The notes below the pieces were generated by a model. It saw nothing but the letters and a program-made list of their open reading frames with translations. It ran no database searches and was not told the origin of the DNA. 44,364 nt of DNA, taken from Aureispira sp. GTDB taxonomy: Bacteria; Bacteroidota; Bacteroidia; Chitinophagales; Saprospiraceae. Positions 16,847 to 25,462 of the stretch are shown piece by piece. Made by a program: the position numbers and the translations under genes. The first letter of the stretch is position 1; each line of letters starts with the position of its first letter. Location of the stretch: positions 1 to 44,364 of the forward strand of contig JAAEPD010000137.1 in NCBI GenBank assembly GCA_024222455.1. The letters run 5' to 3'.

Positions 16847-18355
16847 TTATTCCTTTACTATCTTGATATTAGCCTCTTGACCACTAACAGCCTTTAGGGT
16901 TAGAACATAAACGCCTGCAGGCAAACTCACTAGATTCAATTGGATAGAACCTGTTTGCTGATAAGTCTCCGACCAGATATATTGACCTGTAATTGTGCTC
17001 AAATTTAGCTCCACTTCTTCTATTACTTGCTTCAGCTCAATATTGACCTTATCTTGAATTGGATTGGGATAAACAGCTAGGTTTAATGGCACAGGCTTCT
17101 CTAGCAATTCTATTGAGGTGATAGTTGATTGACTAAGTTTCTGTATGAAAATATCATAACTTCCACCTACAGAAGTTAAGTTTTGCACAGCCATATTGGG
17201 ATCAAAATCTACAGTATCTGCGAAAGTACCTGTAGTATAGACATGACCATTACTATTTATAGCTATTGAGTAAGCTTCGTCATATGAAGGCCCTCCTAGT
17301 TGCTTTACCCACAATAAACTACCATTCTCATCTAATTTTTGAATATAGGTATCGTATTGCCCATTAGACACCAAGTTTTGTACGCCTACACTGGGGTCAA
17401 AGTCTACAGTATTGCTAAATGCTCCTGTGGTATAGACATTCCTGTTTTCATCCAACACTAGCCCAAGACCTCGATCAGAAGCTGTCCCTCCTAGTTGCTT
17501 TACCCACAATAGGTTCCCATTTTCGTCTAACTTTTGGATATAGATATCACGTCCTCCATTAGATACTAAATTTTGGACAGCCACACCTGGATCAAAATCT
17601 ACCGTACCTGAGAAAAATCCTGTACTATAAACATTCCCAAGACTATCTACTTGTATAGTACTCCCCCTATCCGTTAATATATCTCCAAACTGTTTTACCC
17701 ACAATAGGTTTCCATTTGCATCTAACTTTTGGATATAGATATCATCATCTCCATTAGATACTAAATTTTGAACACCTGCTCCAGGATCAAAATCTACCGT
17801 ATTACTAAACTCGCCTGTAGTATAAACATTACCACTGCCATCTACAGCTATTGAATTCCCCCTTTCATAAAAAGGGCCTCCTAGGTGCTTTACCCACAAC
17901 AGGTTTCCATTTGCATCTAACTTTTGGATATAGATATCATCAAAACCATCAGACACTAAAGTTTGAACACCTGCTCCTGGATCAAAATCTACTGTATTCT
18001 CAAAAAAACCTGTACTGTAAACATTGCCACTACCATCTATGGCTATTGAAAATGAAAGGTCATCAAAAATTCCCCCTACCTGTTTCACCCACAATAGGTT
18101 TCCATTTACATCTAATTTTTGGATATAGGCATCATGATACCCATTAGACACTAAAGTTTGAACACCTGCTCCTGGATCAAAATCTACTGTATCTGTGAAA
18201 GCACCTACATTGTAAACATTACCATTGCCATCTACAGCTATCGAACGAGCTATATCGCGATCAACTCCTCCCATCGACACCGCCCAATCCAATGAAGGTA
18301 CTTGAGCACGCAAGTTGAGGCTTGTCATTAGTAATATTAGGATTAATATTTTCAT
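16847..18355 (-). CDS. T9SS-secreted beta-propeller repeat (SBBP) protein
   Basis: The 502-residue protein has a short signal peptide (MKILILILLMTSLNLRAQ). Six or more tandem repeats of about 57 residues follow (residues about 25-400), each of the form AVDGSGNVYTTGxFxxTVDFDP...YIQKLDxNGNLLWVKQ, matching SBBP-type beta-propeller repeats. The last about 80 residues form a type A T9SS sorting domain (AVYPNPIQDKVNIEL ... LPAGVYVLTLK ... KIVKE). The product should therefore be exported by the type IX system and be attached to or released from the surface. The repeats are also conserved at DNA level, suggesting recent expansion. Its place between two primase-like genes looks unrelated to its function. 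Confidence 0.85.
   Translation of the reverse strand: MKILILILLMTSLNLRAQVPSLDWAVSMGGVDRDIARSIAVDGNGNVYNVGAFTDTVDFDPGAGVQTLVSNGYHDAYIQKLDVNGNLLWVKQVGGIFDDLSFSIAIDGSGNVYSTGFFENTVDFDPGAGVQTLVSDGFDDIYIQKLDANGNLLWVKHLGGPFYERGNSIAVDGSGNVYTTGEFSNTVDFDPGAGVQNLVSNGDDDIYIQKLDANGNLLWVKQFGDILTDRGSTIQVDSLGNVYSTGFFSGTVDFDPGVAVQNLVSNGGRDIYIQKLDENGNLLWVKQLGGTASDRGLGLVLDENRNVYTTGAFSNTVDFDPSVGVQNLVSNGQYDTYIQKLDENGSLLWVKQLGGPSYDEAYSIAINSNGHVYTTGTFADTVDFDPNMAVQNLTSVGGSYDIFIQKLSQSTITSIELLEKPVPLNLAVYPNPIQDKVNIELKQVIEEVELNLSTITGQYIWSETYQQTGSIQLNLVSLPAGVYVLTLKAVSGQEANIKIVKE
17160..18270 (-). repeat. Tandem about 170-bp coding repeats of the SBBP protein
   Basis: Six near-identical blocks encode the SBBP repeats. 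Strings such as TTTACCCACAATAGGTTTCC and GGATCAAAATCTAC recur with few changes at regular spacing. The low divergence points to recent duplication or ongoing recombination, which could change the propeller blade number. Confidence 0.7.
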
Positions 18356-18400
18356 AAATTTAGATTATTCACTATTAAATAATTATATACATATTTTCAT

Positions 18401-19348
18401 TCAAACTAACTCCTGCTGCATCAGTTCTTGATAGCATAGAGTGTCTTTCAACATATAATCTGCTATGTCCAAACCTCTGGCTTGCTCCTCCTCTGTAGCC
18501 TGTCCGTCTAGTAAGGAAGAAACTACTATTTCTAAACCCTGTTTCTTTAACCAATAAGCCTTTTCTTTCCATTTTTCTAACGCTCCTAAATCTGGGTATA
18601 ATCGAACACTCCACCCTTTTAGAGGTTCAAAAAGTTGCTTATTTATATTGGATAAACTCCCACAAGCCAACCACTCATATTTAGGGTAAAAATAACTCAT
18701 CAATATGGCTGTTTTTTCGCTTTCGACTACAGCAACTACCTTTCTACCCTTTTTGGAGAGTAAATGTTCCCCAAACAAGCATTGTTTCAAGAAAAAATAC
18801 TCCACCAATCCTTTTTTAAGCATAAGGCTATGTGCCCAATGAATATGATTATAAGGCTCTTTTACACGGTGCCCATCTTCAGGATTGTACAACATCACTT
18901 TCCCTGTCCTAATCTCCCCTTTTATATCTTTTTGCCAAAATATAGTTGCTCCATCCCAATATTTAGAAGTACCAATAGCATAACGCTCTATGAGCTGCTG
19001 ACTAACGTCTTCTCCTAATTCTGCTTTTAAGAATTTCACAAAATTATTTTGTGTATAATACTGTAATGTGCTTTTGTATAATTCCTCACTAACAAAAGAA
19101 GCCTCAAAATTTTCAAAAGGGATAGAAGGCTCTTGTACTGGAGCTAATTGAGGTTCATAATTTTGATAGGCTACCACAGATTTAGGAGTGCAATGGTAAC
19201 CACATTTCACCTCTCGATCACAACGACCAATATGGCTTGGTAAGTAGGCATTATTTTCTAAGTCAACATAGCGCACAAATCGTCGTTTGCTACAATTGGG
19301 ACATTCAAACTTTTTGGAAGAACTATCTAACTGATAACGATAATGCAT
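18401..19348 (-). CDS. DUF6371-type zinc-ribbon/Toprim-like protein (primase-related)
   Basis: The 315-residue protein opens with a zinc-ribbon-like region (Cys16, Cys19, Cys43 and Cys49, with YHC after it) of the kind seen in DUF6371 proteins of Bacteroidota. Around residues 203-260 lies a Toprim-like fold: VVAVVESEKTAIL with Glu209, then SVRLYPDLGA with Asp253, where a DxD is expected but only one Asp remains. GLDIADYML near the C-terminus also fits. Such proteins are common on Bacteroidota conjugative and integrated elements and resemble the primase part of DnaG-like proteins. The gene starts 13 bases after psuG stops. No integrase or mobilisation gene is nearby, so it may be domesticated. 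Confidence 0.65.
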   Translation of the reverse strand: MHYRYQLDSSSKKFECPNCSKRRFVRYVDLENNAYLPSHIGRCDREVKCGYHCTPKSVVAYQNYEPQLAPVQEPSIPFENFEASFVSEELYKSTLQYYTQNNFVKFLKAELGEDVSQQLIERYAIGTSKYWDGATIFWQKDIKGEIRTGKVMLYNPEDGHRVKEPYNHIHWAHSLMLKKGLVEYFFLKQCLFGEHLLSKKGRKVVAVVESEKTAILMSYFYPKYEWLACGSLSNINKQLFEPLKGWSVRLYPDLGALEKWKEKAYWLKKQGLEIVVSSLLDGQATEEEQARGLDIADYMLKDTLCYQELMQQELV

Positions 19349-19361
19349 AGATTGAAGTTGT

Positions 19362-20276
19362 TTAAGAATTGTGATAAGCTACAGCTAGCTGTGCACCTAT
19401 TTTAGCATTGTTATAAACCAACTGTATATTAGAATCTAAGCTTTGGCCACTGGTTAGTTCTACTATTTTAGCCAATAAAAAGGGGGTAATATCTTTCCCC
19501 TGTATGCCTTTCTTTCTTGCTTCTTTTAGTGCTAATTGAATAGCTGTATCTATGATATCAGAATCCATCTCAAAGGCTTTATCAATCGGATTTCCGATTA
19601 CCATCCCCCCTTTTAACCCTAAATCCCATTTAGCATGAAGCGCTTTGGCCAACTCTCCAAGGTCATCCACCTGATAATCGGCCTCAAAACCACTCTTACG
19701 AGTATAAAAAGCCGGAAATTCTTTAGTTCCCACAGCAACTACAGGCACCCCTTGCGTTTCTAGGTATTCTAAGGTCAATCCAATGTCCAATATTGATTTT
19801 ACTCCAGCACAAATAACAGCCACATCAGTAGTAGCCAACTCCTGAAGATCTGCCGAAATATCGAAGGTTTCGGAAGCTCCTCTATGCACACCACCTATAC
19901 CACCCGTTACAAAAATTCGGATGCCTGCTAAATCTGCTAAGATCATAGTAGCAGCTACAGTAGTAGCTCCATTCAAGCCTTTGGCTATGATAAAAGGTAA
20001 ATCTCTACGACTCACTTTCTGCACATTTTTTTCTTTGCCTAACAGCTCCAAATCTGCCTCTGTCAGTCCTATTTTTATTCGACCATTCAGAATGGCTATA
20101 GTTGCAGGGGTAGCAGAATATTTACGTACAATCTGCTCTACTTCACGAGCTGTCTCTACATTTTTAGGGTAAGGCATTCCATGCGATATAATCGTGGATT
20201 CTAAAGCAACTACAGGTTGGTTATTGTCTAATGCTTTTTGAACCTCTGGAGCTATATCTATATATTGTTTGAACAT
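19362..20276 (-). CDS. psuG: Pseudouridine-5'-phosphate glycosidase
   Basis: The 304-residue protein matches PsuG along its length. PsuG reversibly splits pseudouridine 5'-phosphate into uracil and ribose 5-phosphate in the cytoplasm, using Mn2+. Recognisable blocks are [17 protein letters not shown] (23-39, Glu26 as the likely catalytic acid), [24 protein letters not shown] and [16 protein letters not shown] (Lys160, the likely Schiff-base lysine). The partner pseudouridine kinase PsuK is not in the window. The gene is divergent from VF530 with 92 bases between them, and the primase-related gene follows on the same strand. Confidence 0.92.
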   Translation of the reverse strand: MFKQYIDIAPEVQKALDNNQPVVALESTIISHGMPYPKNVETAREVEQIVRKYSATPATIAILNGRIKIGLTEADLELLGKEKNVQKVSRRDLPFIIAKGLNGATTVAATMILADLAGIRIFVTGGIGGVHRGASETFDISADLQELATTDVAVICAGVKSILDIGLTLEYLETQGVPVVAVGTKEFPAFYTRKSGFEADYQVDDLGELAKALHAKWDLGLKGGMVIGNPIDKAFEMDSDIIDTAIQLALKEARKKGIQGKDITPFLLAKIVELTSGQSLDSNIQLVYNNAKIGAQLAVAYHNS

Positions 20277-20368
20277 ACTTGGCTTTTTCTTTAATAATGA
20301 GTCCGAATCCCTAAATTTAGCTTATTTTTAAATAACTTGTAATATTGACATACCAACAATAAACAAAT

Positions 20369-20611
20369 ATGGAAAAGGATAACAAAAAACAAGAACAGCC
20401 TAACAACCCTTTACATGGAGTTAAGTTAGCAGATATAGTAGAATATCTTGTGGATAAATATGGATGGGAATCATTGAGCAGAAAGGTAAATATCAATTGC
20501 TTCAAGAGCAACCCTAGTATCAAATCGAGCCTTAAATTCTTGAGAAGAACACAATGGGCTAGAGATGAAGTAGAAGCACTCTACCTAAAGTCTCTACCTA
20601 AAAAGAAATAA
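20369..20611 (+). CDS. VF530 family DNA-binding protein
   Basis: The 80-residue protein contains the VF530 (DUF2132) core: [21 protein letters not shown], then [22 protein letters not shown] and a basic tail. VF530 proteins are small helical proteins with a suggested, poorly tested DNA-binding role. The gene is divergent from psuG and shares its upstream region. The LRR gene follows after 67 bases. Confidence 0.85.
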   Translation: MEKDNKKQEQPNNPLHGVKLADIVEYLVDKYGWESLSRKVNINCFKSNPSIKSSLKFLRRTQWARDEVEALYLKSLPKKK

Positions 20612-20678
20612 AATGTTCAGTTTAGATTCAAACAACTACATTTAGCACACTATTTCTTGGACTGAGTAAACATGAACT

Positions 20679-21881
20679 ATGCCTGAGAAACTTATCTTAG
20701 AAAGATTGCAACAGCTTCTGCATTCTGCACAACTCGAAAACATAAAATTAGCTTTTCAGTTAGCAGAAGGTCAGCATATTTCTAAAAAGGTCCTTTTAGC
20801 TCCATGGGAAAGTCTCTCCTTTATTATATACAAGTCTACTCTAGAGGATCTTAGCCCTGATCAATTAGCTAGGATATTAGGCACAACACAATTTACCTTA
20901 ACCAATTATATTTATAAAACGTATAAAACAACTGTTGCACAATTTCACCATCTCCCTCAGCTACAAAAACTATATATCAGGGCATCAGAAATGCAAAAAC
21001 TGCCTCTAAGTATCACAAAAGTCAAGCAACTACAAGAACTTTTTTTGATGAGGACTTCTATCAAGAAACTACCTAAAAGCATTTCTCAGTTAGAAAATCT
21101 TCAAAAATTTTCGTTGAACCACAATCAACTTAAAACCTTACCTTCTAGTCTCTCCAATTTAGCTCAACTTAAGGAGCTTTATTTACAAAGCAATCAGTTC
21201 AAACAGTTTCCTAAATCAATAATGGGCTTACAAGAACTACAACGCCTAGATTTATCTAACAATCAGATTAAAAGCATCCCTAGAAGTATTAGCCAACTAC
21301 AACAACTCAAGTTTTTGAATGTAACCCAAAACCAAATTTCCTCTATTCCTGTCAGCCTAAAAGAGTTGCACCAACTACAAGACCTTCATTTCTCAAACAA
21401 CCAACTAAAAAAATTAGGAAAAAATATAACAACCATCAAGAGTTTAATCCGATTAGATTTATCCAACAATCAGCTTAAGGAGATCCCTAGCCATATTGAA
21501 CAGCTAGCTAATTTGACCACACTCCACCTAAATAATAACCAATTATCGGAGTTACCTCAAGAACTTTTTAATAATTCAAGGCTTTATCATTTAGAACTTG
21601 CTGGAAATAATTTAGACCACTTACCTCAAGAGTTTAGTCAACTATCCCAGATGTACTCTTTGATACTAAGCAGAAATAATTTCAAAACACTACCTTTACC
21701 TATACTAGAGCTGTCAGGTTTAAGGTACTTGAATTTGCGAGGAAATCTATTGACAGACTTGCCAGAAAGGATAACAACATGTCTAAAATTGCGAGATATT
21801 ATGCTTCAAGGAACAGGTATTTCAAAAGCTCGAATTGAAGACCTAAGAGCTAAAATGCCTTGGTGTACAATCACTAGTTAG
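20679..21881 (+). CDS. Cytoplasmic leucine-rich repeat protein
   Basis: The 400-residue protein has no signal peptide. After a helical N-terminal part (about 1-95) come about 13 leucine-rich repeats of 23 residues, for example LKELYLQSNQFKQFPKSI and LIRLDLSNNQLKEIPSHI. It ends in IEDLRAKMPWCTITS, which is like the PWSSIVWE end of the secreted LRR protein at 9508. LRRs mediate protein binding. The partner is unknown, and nothing in the neighbourhood points to one. It is convergent with the DksA-type gene nine bases away. Confidence 0.85.
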   Translation: MPEKLILERLQQLLHSAQLENIKLAFQLAEGQHISKKVLLAPWESLSFIIYKSTLEDLSPDQLARILGTTQFTLTNYIYKTYKTTVAQFHHLPQLQKLYIRASEMQKLPLSITKVKQLQELFLMRTSIKKLPKSISQLENLQKFSLNHNQLKTLPSSLSNLAQLKELYLQSNQFKQFPKSIMGLQELQRLDLSNNQIKSIPRSISQLQQLKFLNVTQNQISSIPVSLKELHQLQDLHFSNNQLKKLGKNITTIKSLIRLDLSNNQLKEIPSHIEQLANLTTLHLNNNQLSELPQELFNNSRLYHLELAGNNLDHLPQEFSQLSQMYSLILSRNNFKTLPLPILELSGLRYLNLRGNLLTDLPERITTCLKLRDIMLQGTGISKARIEDLRAKMPWCTITS

Positions 21882-21890
21882 AGCATATTT

Positions 21891-22223
21891 TTAACGTGCA
21901 CAATTTACACAGTAAGGGCTTTCGGGCATCAATAAAACACGCCCAACCGGAATCTCTATTTTACATTTAGAGCATTTCCCAAAATCTTCATCATCTACCT
22001 TATTGACCATACTTCGTAGAGCACTCAAACGCCCTTCTGCTTTTCGTAATGCAGCTTCTAACACACCTTTATTATTGATAGCATCCATACGGGATACTCG
22101 GCCAATAGAATTTTCGGGAGTGATGGGCTGTGCCATTTCTTGATATAAGGTCACCTTTTTTTCGGCTTGTAGTATTTTCTTCTGGATCAGTTTTTTTATT
22201 TCCTCACGTTGTTTATCATCCAT
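21891..22223 (-). CDS. TraR/DksA-type zinc finger protein
   Basis: The 110-residue protein has a helical coiled-coil N-terminus (about 1-75) and a C4 zinc finger (CSKC ... CVNC in the last 30 residues), the layout of TraR/DksA C4-type proteins. DksA relatives bind the RNA polymerase secondary channel. The acidic coiled-coil-tip motif of true DksA is not clear here, so a general transcription role is likely but not certain. It lies 27 bases after the small lipoprotein gene and probably shares its promoter. Confidence 0.8.
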   Translation of the reverse strand: MDDKQREEIKKLIQKKILQAEKKVTLYQEMAQPITPENSIGRVSRMDAINNKGVLEAALRKAEGRLSALRSMVNKVDDEDFGKCSKCKIEIPVGRVLLMPESPYCVNCAR

Positions 22224-22250
22224 AATATGTTTTTTTTCTAAAACATTAAA

Positions 22251-22568
22251 TTAACTACCCTCTCTTACTCGAACCGTTACTTCCTCACAAGTTACTACTT
22301 TTGGATACAAGTAAATATTTTTACCCATTGCTGTATTCAATCGAACATATTGTATATAAGATTCATATTCCCCCTCTGGCAAAGCTTCTGTACATAGCGT
22401 TTCAAGAGGTTCCACTGCCAATAAAATGCTAGACCCAATATGAACATTTATGCGTGTACTATCCATTTCATTACAAAAACACAAGGTACCTGTTCCCTCG
22501 TCTTTACAGGGTTTATCTTTACAAGAAAACAAGCCAACTAATGCAAGGACTAAAACTAAATATTTCAT
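22251..22568 (-). CDS. Small lipoprotein, unknown
   Basis: The 105-residue protein has a lipoprotein signal (MKYLVLVLALVGLFSCKD, lipidated Cys16). The mature part is cysteine-rich near the N-terminus (CKDEGTGTLCFCNEMDSTRINVHIG) and otherwise beta-like. I recognise no family. It is first in a two-gene unit with the DksA-type gene and has a clear promoter upstream. Confidence 0.65.
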   Translation of the reverse strand: MKYLVLVLALVGLFSCKDKPCKDEGTGTLCFCNEMDSTRINVHIGSSILLAVEPLETLCTEALPEGEYESYIQYVRLNTAMGKNIYLYPKVVTCEEVTVRVREGS

Positions 22569-22605
22569 AATTTATTTATATAGTATAGTTATATTAAATA
22601 GAACG

Positions 22606-22637
22606 CAAAGGTAGCACAAAAAGAGGTAGGAAGTCAA
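22606..22637 (-). promoter_or_regulatory. Bacteroidota-type promoter of the lipoprotein/DksA-type unit
   Basis: On the minus strand TTG (22637-22635) is followed after 21 bases by TACCTTTG (22613-22606), the same spacing as before rpsU. The lipoprotein ATG is about 38 bases downstream. Confidence 0.65.
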
Positions 22638-22789
22638 TACATCCTTTCACAATTTATGTTAAGTCTATCCAAAACATAAGAACATCTATTCTAATCTTTA
22701 ATTTAATGTATTAATTTAGCAAAACTTAAACGTAGAACATTTATGAAATAATATTCAAACATGTTCTTAAACAAACTGTATAGTTATAT

Positions 22790-24331
22790 ATGAATTTACT
22801 AAAACTTAGTTGGAAATACCTTATTGCCAAGCCTTTCTCTACTATTCTTAGTTTAGTTTTGGTGGCTTTAGGAGTTAGCTTGACCTCCATTTTACTATTA
22901 ATCAACAATCAATTTCAAGATCGTCTCTACAAAAACATAGATGGCATAAACCTAGTAATTGGAGCAAAAGGAAGCCCTTTGCAGATGATCTTGTCTAGTG
23001 TTTACCATATAGATGTACCTACTGGAAATATCAAATTGGATGATACTAAATGGGTGGCAAAGTACAATAAAGAGAAACATCGTTGGCTAACCAAAAATAA
23101 ATTTTTGGAAAAAGCTATCCCCCTAGCACTGGGTGACAGTTATGAAGCACATCGAATAGTAGGTACAGACCATCAGTATTCTGAGCATTATAATGCTAAA
23201 GTTGCCGAAGGTAAACTTTGGGATAAAGACATGGAAGTAACGGTAGGTGCATTAGCTGCCAAACGTCTAAAATTAAAAATTGGAGATACCTTTCATGGCT
23301 CACATGGTGTAGTTGGTGATGGAAGTATGCATATACACGAGACTTATGCCTATGAGGTTGTTGGTATTTTTGAAGAGACCAACACCGTCTTAGATCAACT
23401 GATTATGACTAATGTATCGAGTGTTTGGCGAGTGCATGAAGACCATGATCACGACCATGAAATAGAAGAAGAGGAACATAACCACGACCATGGTTCTCAT
23501 GACCACAGCAATGATAGTACGGCTCATGCTCATGATGACCATAGTGATCACAATCATGATCATGGCCATAGTCATGACACTCCAAAAGAAGACAATCACA
23601 ACCATGCACATGATGACCATGGACACGATAACCATGACCATGCACACGATACTCCAAAAGAAGATAATCATCATGCGCATGATGACCACGACCATGGACA
23701 CGATCACAACCATGATCATGGCAACACTAAAGAGTATGCACCATTATCGCATGCGGGCAAAGAGGTAACAGCCTATCTTATTCAATACAAAAAGGATGGA
23801 GAAGGCAACACCTCTGCAATGGCAGCAACTATGCTTCCTAAGATTATTGACGAAACAGAAGGATTAGAAGAACTAGGTTATGCAGTACCTGCTTTTGAAC
23901 TTCAACGCTTATTGGACATGACAGGTGTGGGTATGAAATTCTTGAGAATGCTTTCGCTTATTATTATTATAATTTCAGCATTTAGTGTATTCATATCCTT
24001 GTACAGTTCACTAAAAGAACGTCGCTATGAAATCGCATTGATGCGTGTAGCAGGAGCTTCGAGAGGGCGTATATTTACCATGATTATACTAGAAGGGCTT
24101 TTGGTTGCCCTATTAGGTTTTATAGTAGGCATTGCTATTAGTCATATCGGGATGAGTGTTTTAGCAGGTTATTTACAAGATTCTTATCAATATTCATTCT
24201 CTGGAGCTGTATTCCTAAAAGAGGAGGCTTATCTATTTGTAGGTTCTTTATTGATTGGTTTCTTTGCAGCAGTGATTCCTGCATTACAAGCTTACAAAGC
24301 AGATATTTCAGAAACCTTGTCCAACAGTTAG
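22790..24331 (+). CDS. FtsX/MacB-type ABC transporter permease with histidine-rich periplasmic loop
   Basis: The 513-residue protein has the MacB/FtsX layout: a first membrane span (about 15-37), a periplasmic domain, and three spans at the C-terminus (about 390-412, 430-455 and 475-500) around the typical LYSSLKERRYEIALMRVAGASRGRIF coupling segment. Unusually, residues about 214-313 of the periplasmic domain hold roughly 34 histidines mixed with Asp, in DHDHGHSHD-like strings, with two HDTPKEDNH.HAHDDH copies. Such strings bind Zn, Ni, Co or Cu. The partner ATPase is not in the window. The unknown 171-residue gene follows after three bases. A metal-linked mechanotransmission or export role is inferred. 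Confidence 0.82.
   Translation: MNLLKLSWKYLIAKPFSTILSLVLVALGVSLTSILLLINNQFQDRLYKNIDGINLVIGAKGSPLQMILSSVYHIDVPTGNIKLDDTKWVAKYNKEKHRWLTKNKFLEKAIPLALGDSYEAHRIVGTDHQYSEHYNAKVAEGKLWDKDMEVTVGALAAKRLKLKIGDTFHGSHGVVGDGSMHIHETYAYEVVGIFEETNTVLDQLIMTNVSSVWRVHEDHDHDHEIEEEEHNHDHGSHDHSNDSTAHAHDDHSDHNHDHGHSHDTPKEDNHNHAHDDHGHDNHDHAHDTPKEDNHHAHDDHDHGHDHNHDHGNTKEYAPLSHAGKEVTAYLIQYKKDGEGNTSAMAATMLPKIIDETEGLEELGYAVPAFELQRLLDMTGVGMKFLRMLSLIIIIISAFSVFISLYSSLKERRYEIALMRVAGASRGRIFTMIILEGLLVALLGFIVGIAISHIGMSVLAGYLQDSYQYSFSGAVFLKEEAYLFVGSLLIGFFAAVIPALQAYKADISETLSNS
23434..23735 (+). repeat. CAT/GAC low-complexity repeat encoding the His/Asp-rich loop
   Basis: The DNA is a run of CATGACCAT-like triplets with a degenerate direct repeat built around ACTCCAAAAGAAGA at about 23580 and 23652. 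It probably expands and contracts by slippage. It also creates long false frames on the other strand. Confidence 0.75.
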
Positions 24332-24334
24332 GAA

Positions 24335-24850
24335 ATGATCAAAATTGGTTTTTATCCTACTTTTACAGAACAATGTTTAATAACTTTCCAACCTATTTTA
24401 GGTAAGGAGCAAGAAGCTATGTATAGATTAAAGCTACTGGTTTTTGAATATGATGAAGGTAGTTTGGCTCGGTGGAATAAATGGTTGGCAGAAGATGAAC
24501 CAGTGCCTAAGTATGCACTTAGTGAGCTCAAACTCATGGCAACACATTGCATTCAGAACTCGAACTCAGTTAATCAAATTAAGCGATGGTCAAACGCCAT
24601 TCTCAAGCTTTGGGAAAATGCCGTAGAAGGAAGTGACAATTATAGGGATGGTATTTTCACTTTATTCTCTGTTACGGAAGAAGATACCGAATTTGTATTC
24701 CAACAACACAGTACTTGGTATAATGCTGAGATAAATAAACTTACAAAGAAAGTTCTAAGCTTTTTGAACCACCTAAATTGGAAATCCGAACAACAAGATT
24801 ATATCAACCGTTTAACCCTACACATTACTAATTATAAAGGTATTGGCTAA
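24335..24850 (+). CDS. Helical cytoplasmic protein, unknown
   Basis: The 171-residue protein has no signal peptide or membrane span and is mostly helical. It contains several tryptophans (RWNKWLAEDE, RWSNAILKLWENAVEG). No family is recognised. It sits three bases after the permease gene, and its stop codon shares one base with the ATG of the peroxiredoxin-like gene (TAATG), so it is translated as part of this operon. Confidence 0.6.
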   Translation: MIKIGFYPTFTEQCLITFQPILGKEQEAMYRLKLLVFEYDEGSLARWNKWLAEDEPVPKYALSELKLMATHCIQNSNSVNQIKRWSNAILKLWENAVEGSDNYRDGIFTLFSVTEEDTEFVFQQHSTWYNAEINKLTKKVLSFLNHLNWKSEQQDYINRLTLHITNYKGIG

Positions 24851-25440
24851 TGAAGTTCTTTCTATTGCTTTTGACTATTCTAGTCATTGATTCAAATATA
24901 GCTGCTCAAGATGGATTTAAAACTCCACTGGAGATTGGAACTCTTGCTCCTAGTTTTGAGGGTATTGATCAAGAAGAACAAACGATTAGTTCTACACAGC
25001 TCTTAGAAAAGGGGCCTGTTGTACTCATTTTTTATAGAGGTGCATGGTGTCCATACTGCAAAAAACATATTCATGAGTTACAAGAAAACCTAAAACAGCT
25101 TACGGATAAGGGTGCATCTGTAGTAGTAGTTACTCCTGAAAAGCCTCAGTATATCGAAAAAATGATCTCTAAAACAGGGGCTACCTTCTCTATTCTGTAT
25201 GACCAAAATTACAGCATAATGCAAGCCTATAAAGTAGATTATAAAATCAGTACAGAGACGGTTACAAAATACAAAGGTTTTGTGAAAGGTTATACTCGAA
25301 AACATAGTGGCAATAAAGAGGATATTCTTCCTATACCCGCAACTTATATCATCAGGAAAGATGGAATAATCAATTATGTTCATTTTGATAGGGATTATAC
25401 ACAACGTTCATCTATAGAAGTAATTTTAAAACATCTTTAG
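24850..25440 (+). CDS. Secreted peroxiredoxin/thioredoxin-like protein
   Basis: The 196-residue protein has a signal peptide (cleavage after NIAAQ) and an AhpC/TSA-type thioredoxin fold. PVVLIFYRGAWCPYCKKH at about 57-74 has a CxxC pair in the peroxiredoxin-like family position, and the conserved IPATYIIRKDGIINYVHFD follows. It probably reduces peroxides or disulfides in the periplasm. It overlaps the preceding gene by one base and precedes recF by 22 bases, in an apparent five-gene operon. Confidence 0.82.
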   Translation: MKFFLLLLTILVIDSNIAAQDGFKTPLEIGTLAPSFEGIDQEEQTISSTQLLEKGPVVLIFYRGAWCPYCKKHIHELQENLKQLTDKGASVVVVTPEKPQYIEKMISKTGATFSILYDQNYSIMQAYKVDYKISTETVTKYKGFVKGYTRKHSGNKEDILPIPATYIIRKDGIINYVHFDRDYTQRSSIEVILKHL

Positions 25441-25462
25441 CCACTCTCTTACTTAAAAACTA

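Noticed and set aside
8842-20276. Classical defence island or integrated element around the CHAT operon
   Set aside because: No restriction-modification, toxin-antitoxin, integrase, tRNA or attachment-site signal was found; only the CHAT operon itself and primase-like genes hint at it.
23390-23719. Long antisense frames under the His-rich loop
   Set aside because: They arise from the CAT/ATG-type triplet repeat read in other frames and have Met/Val/Ile low complexity.
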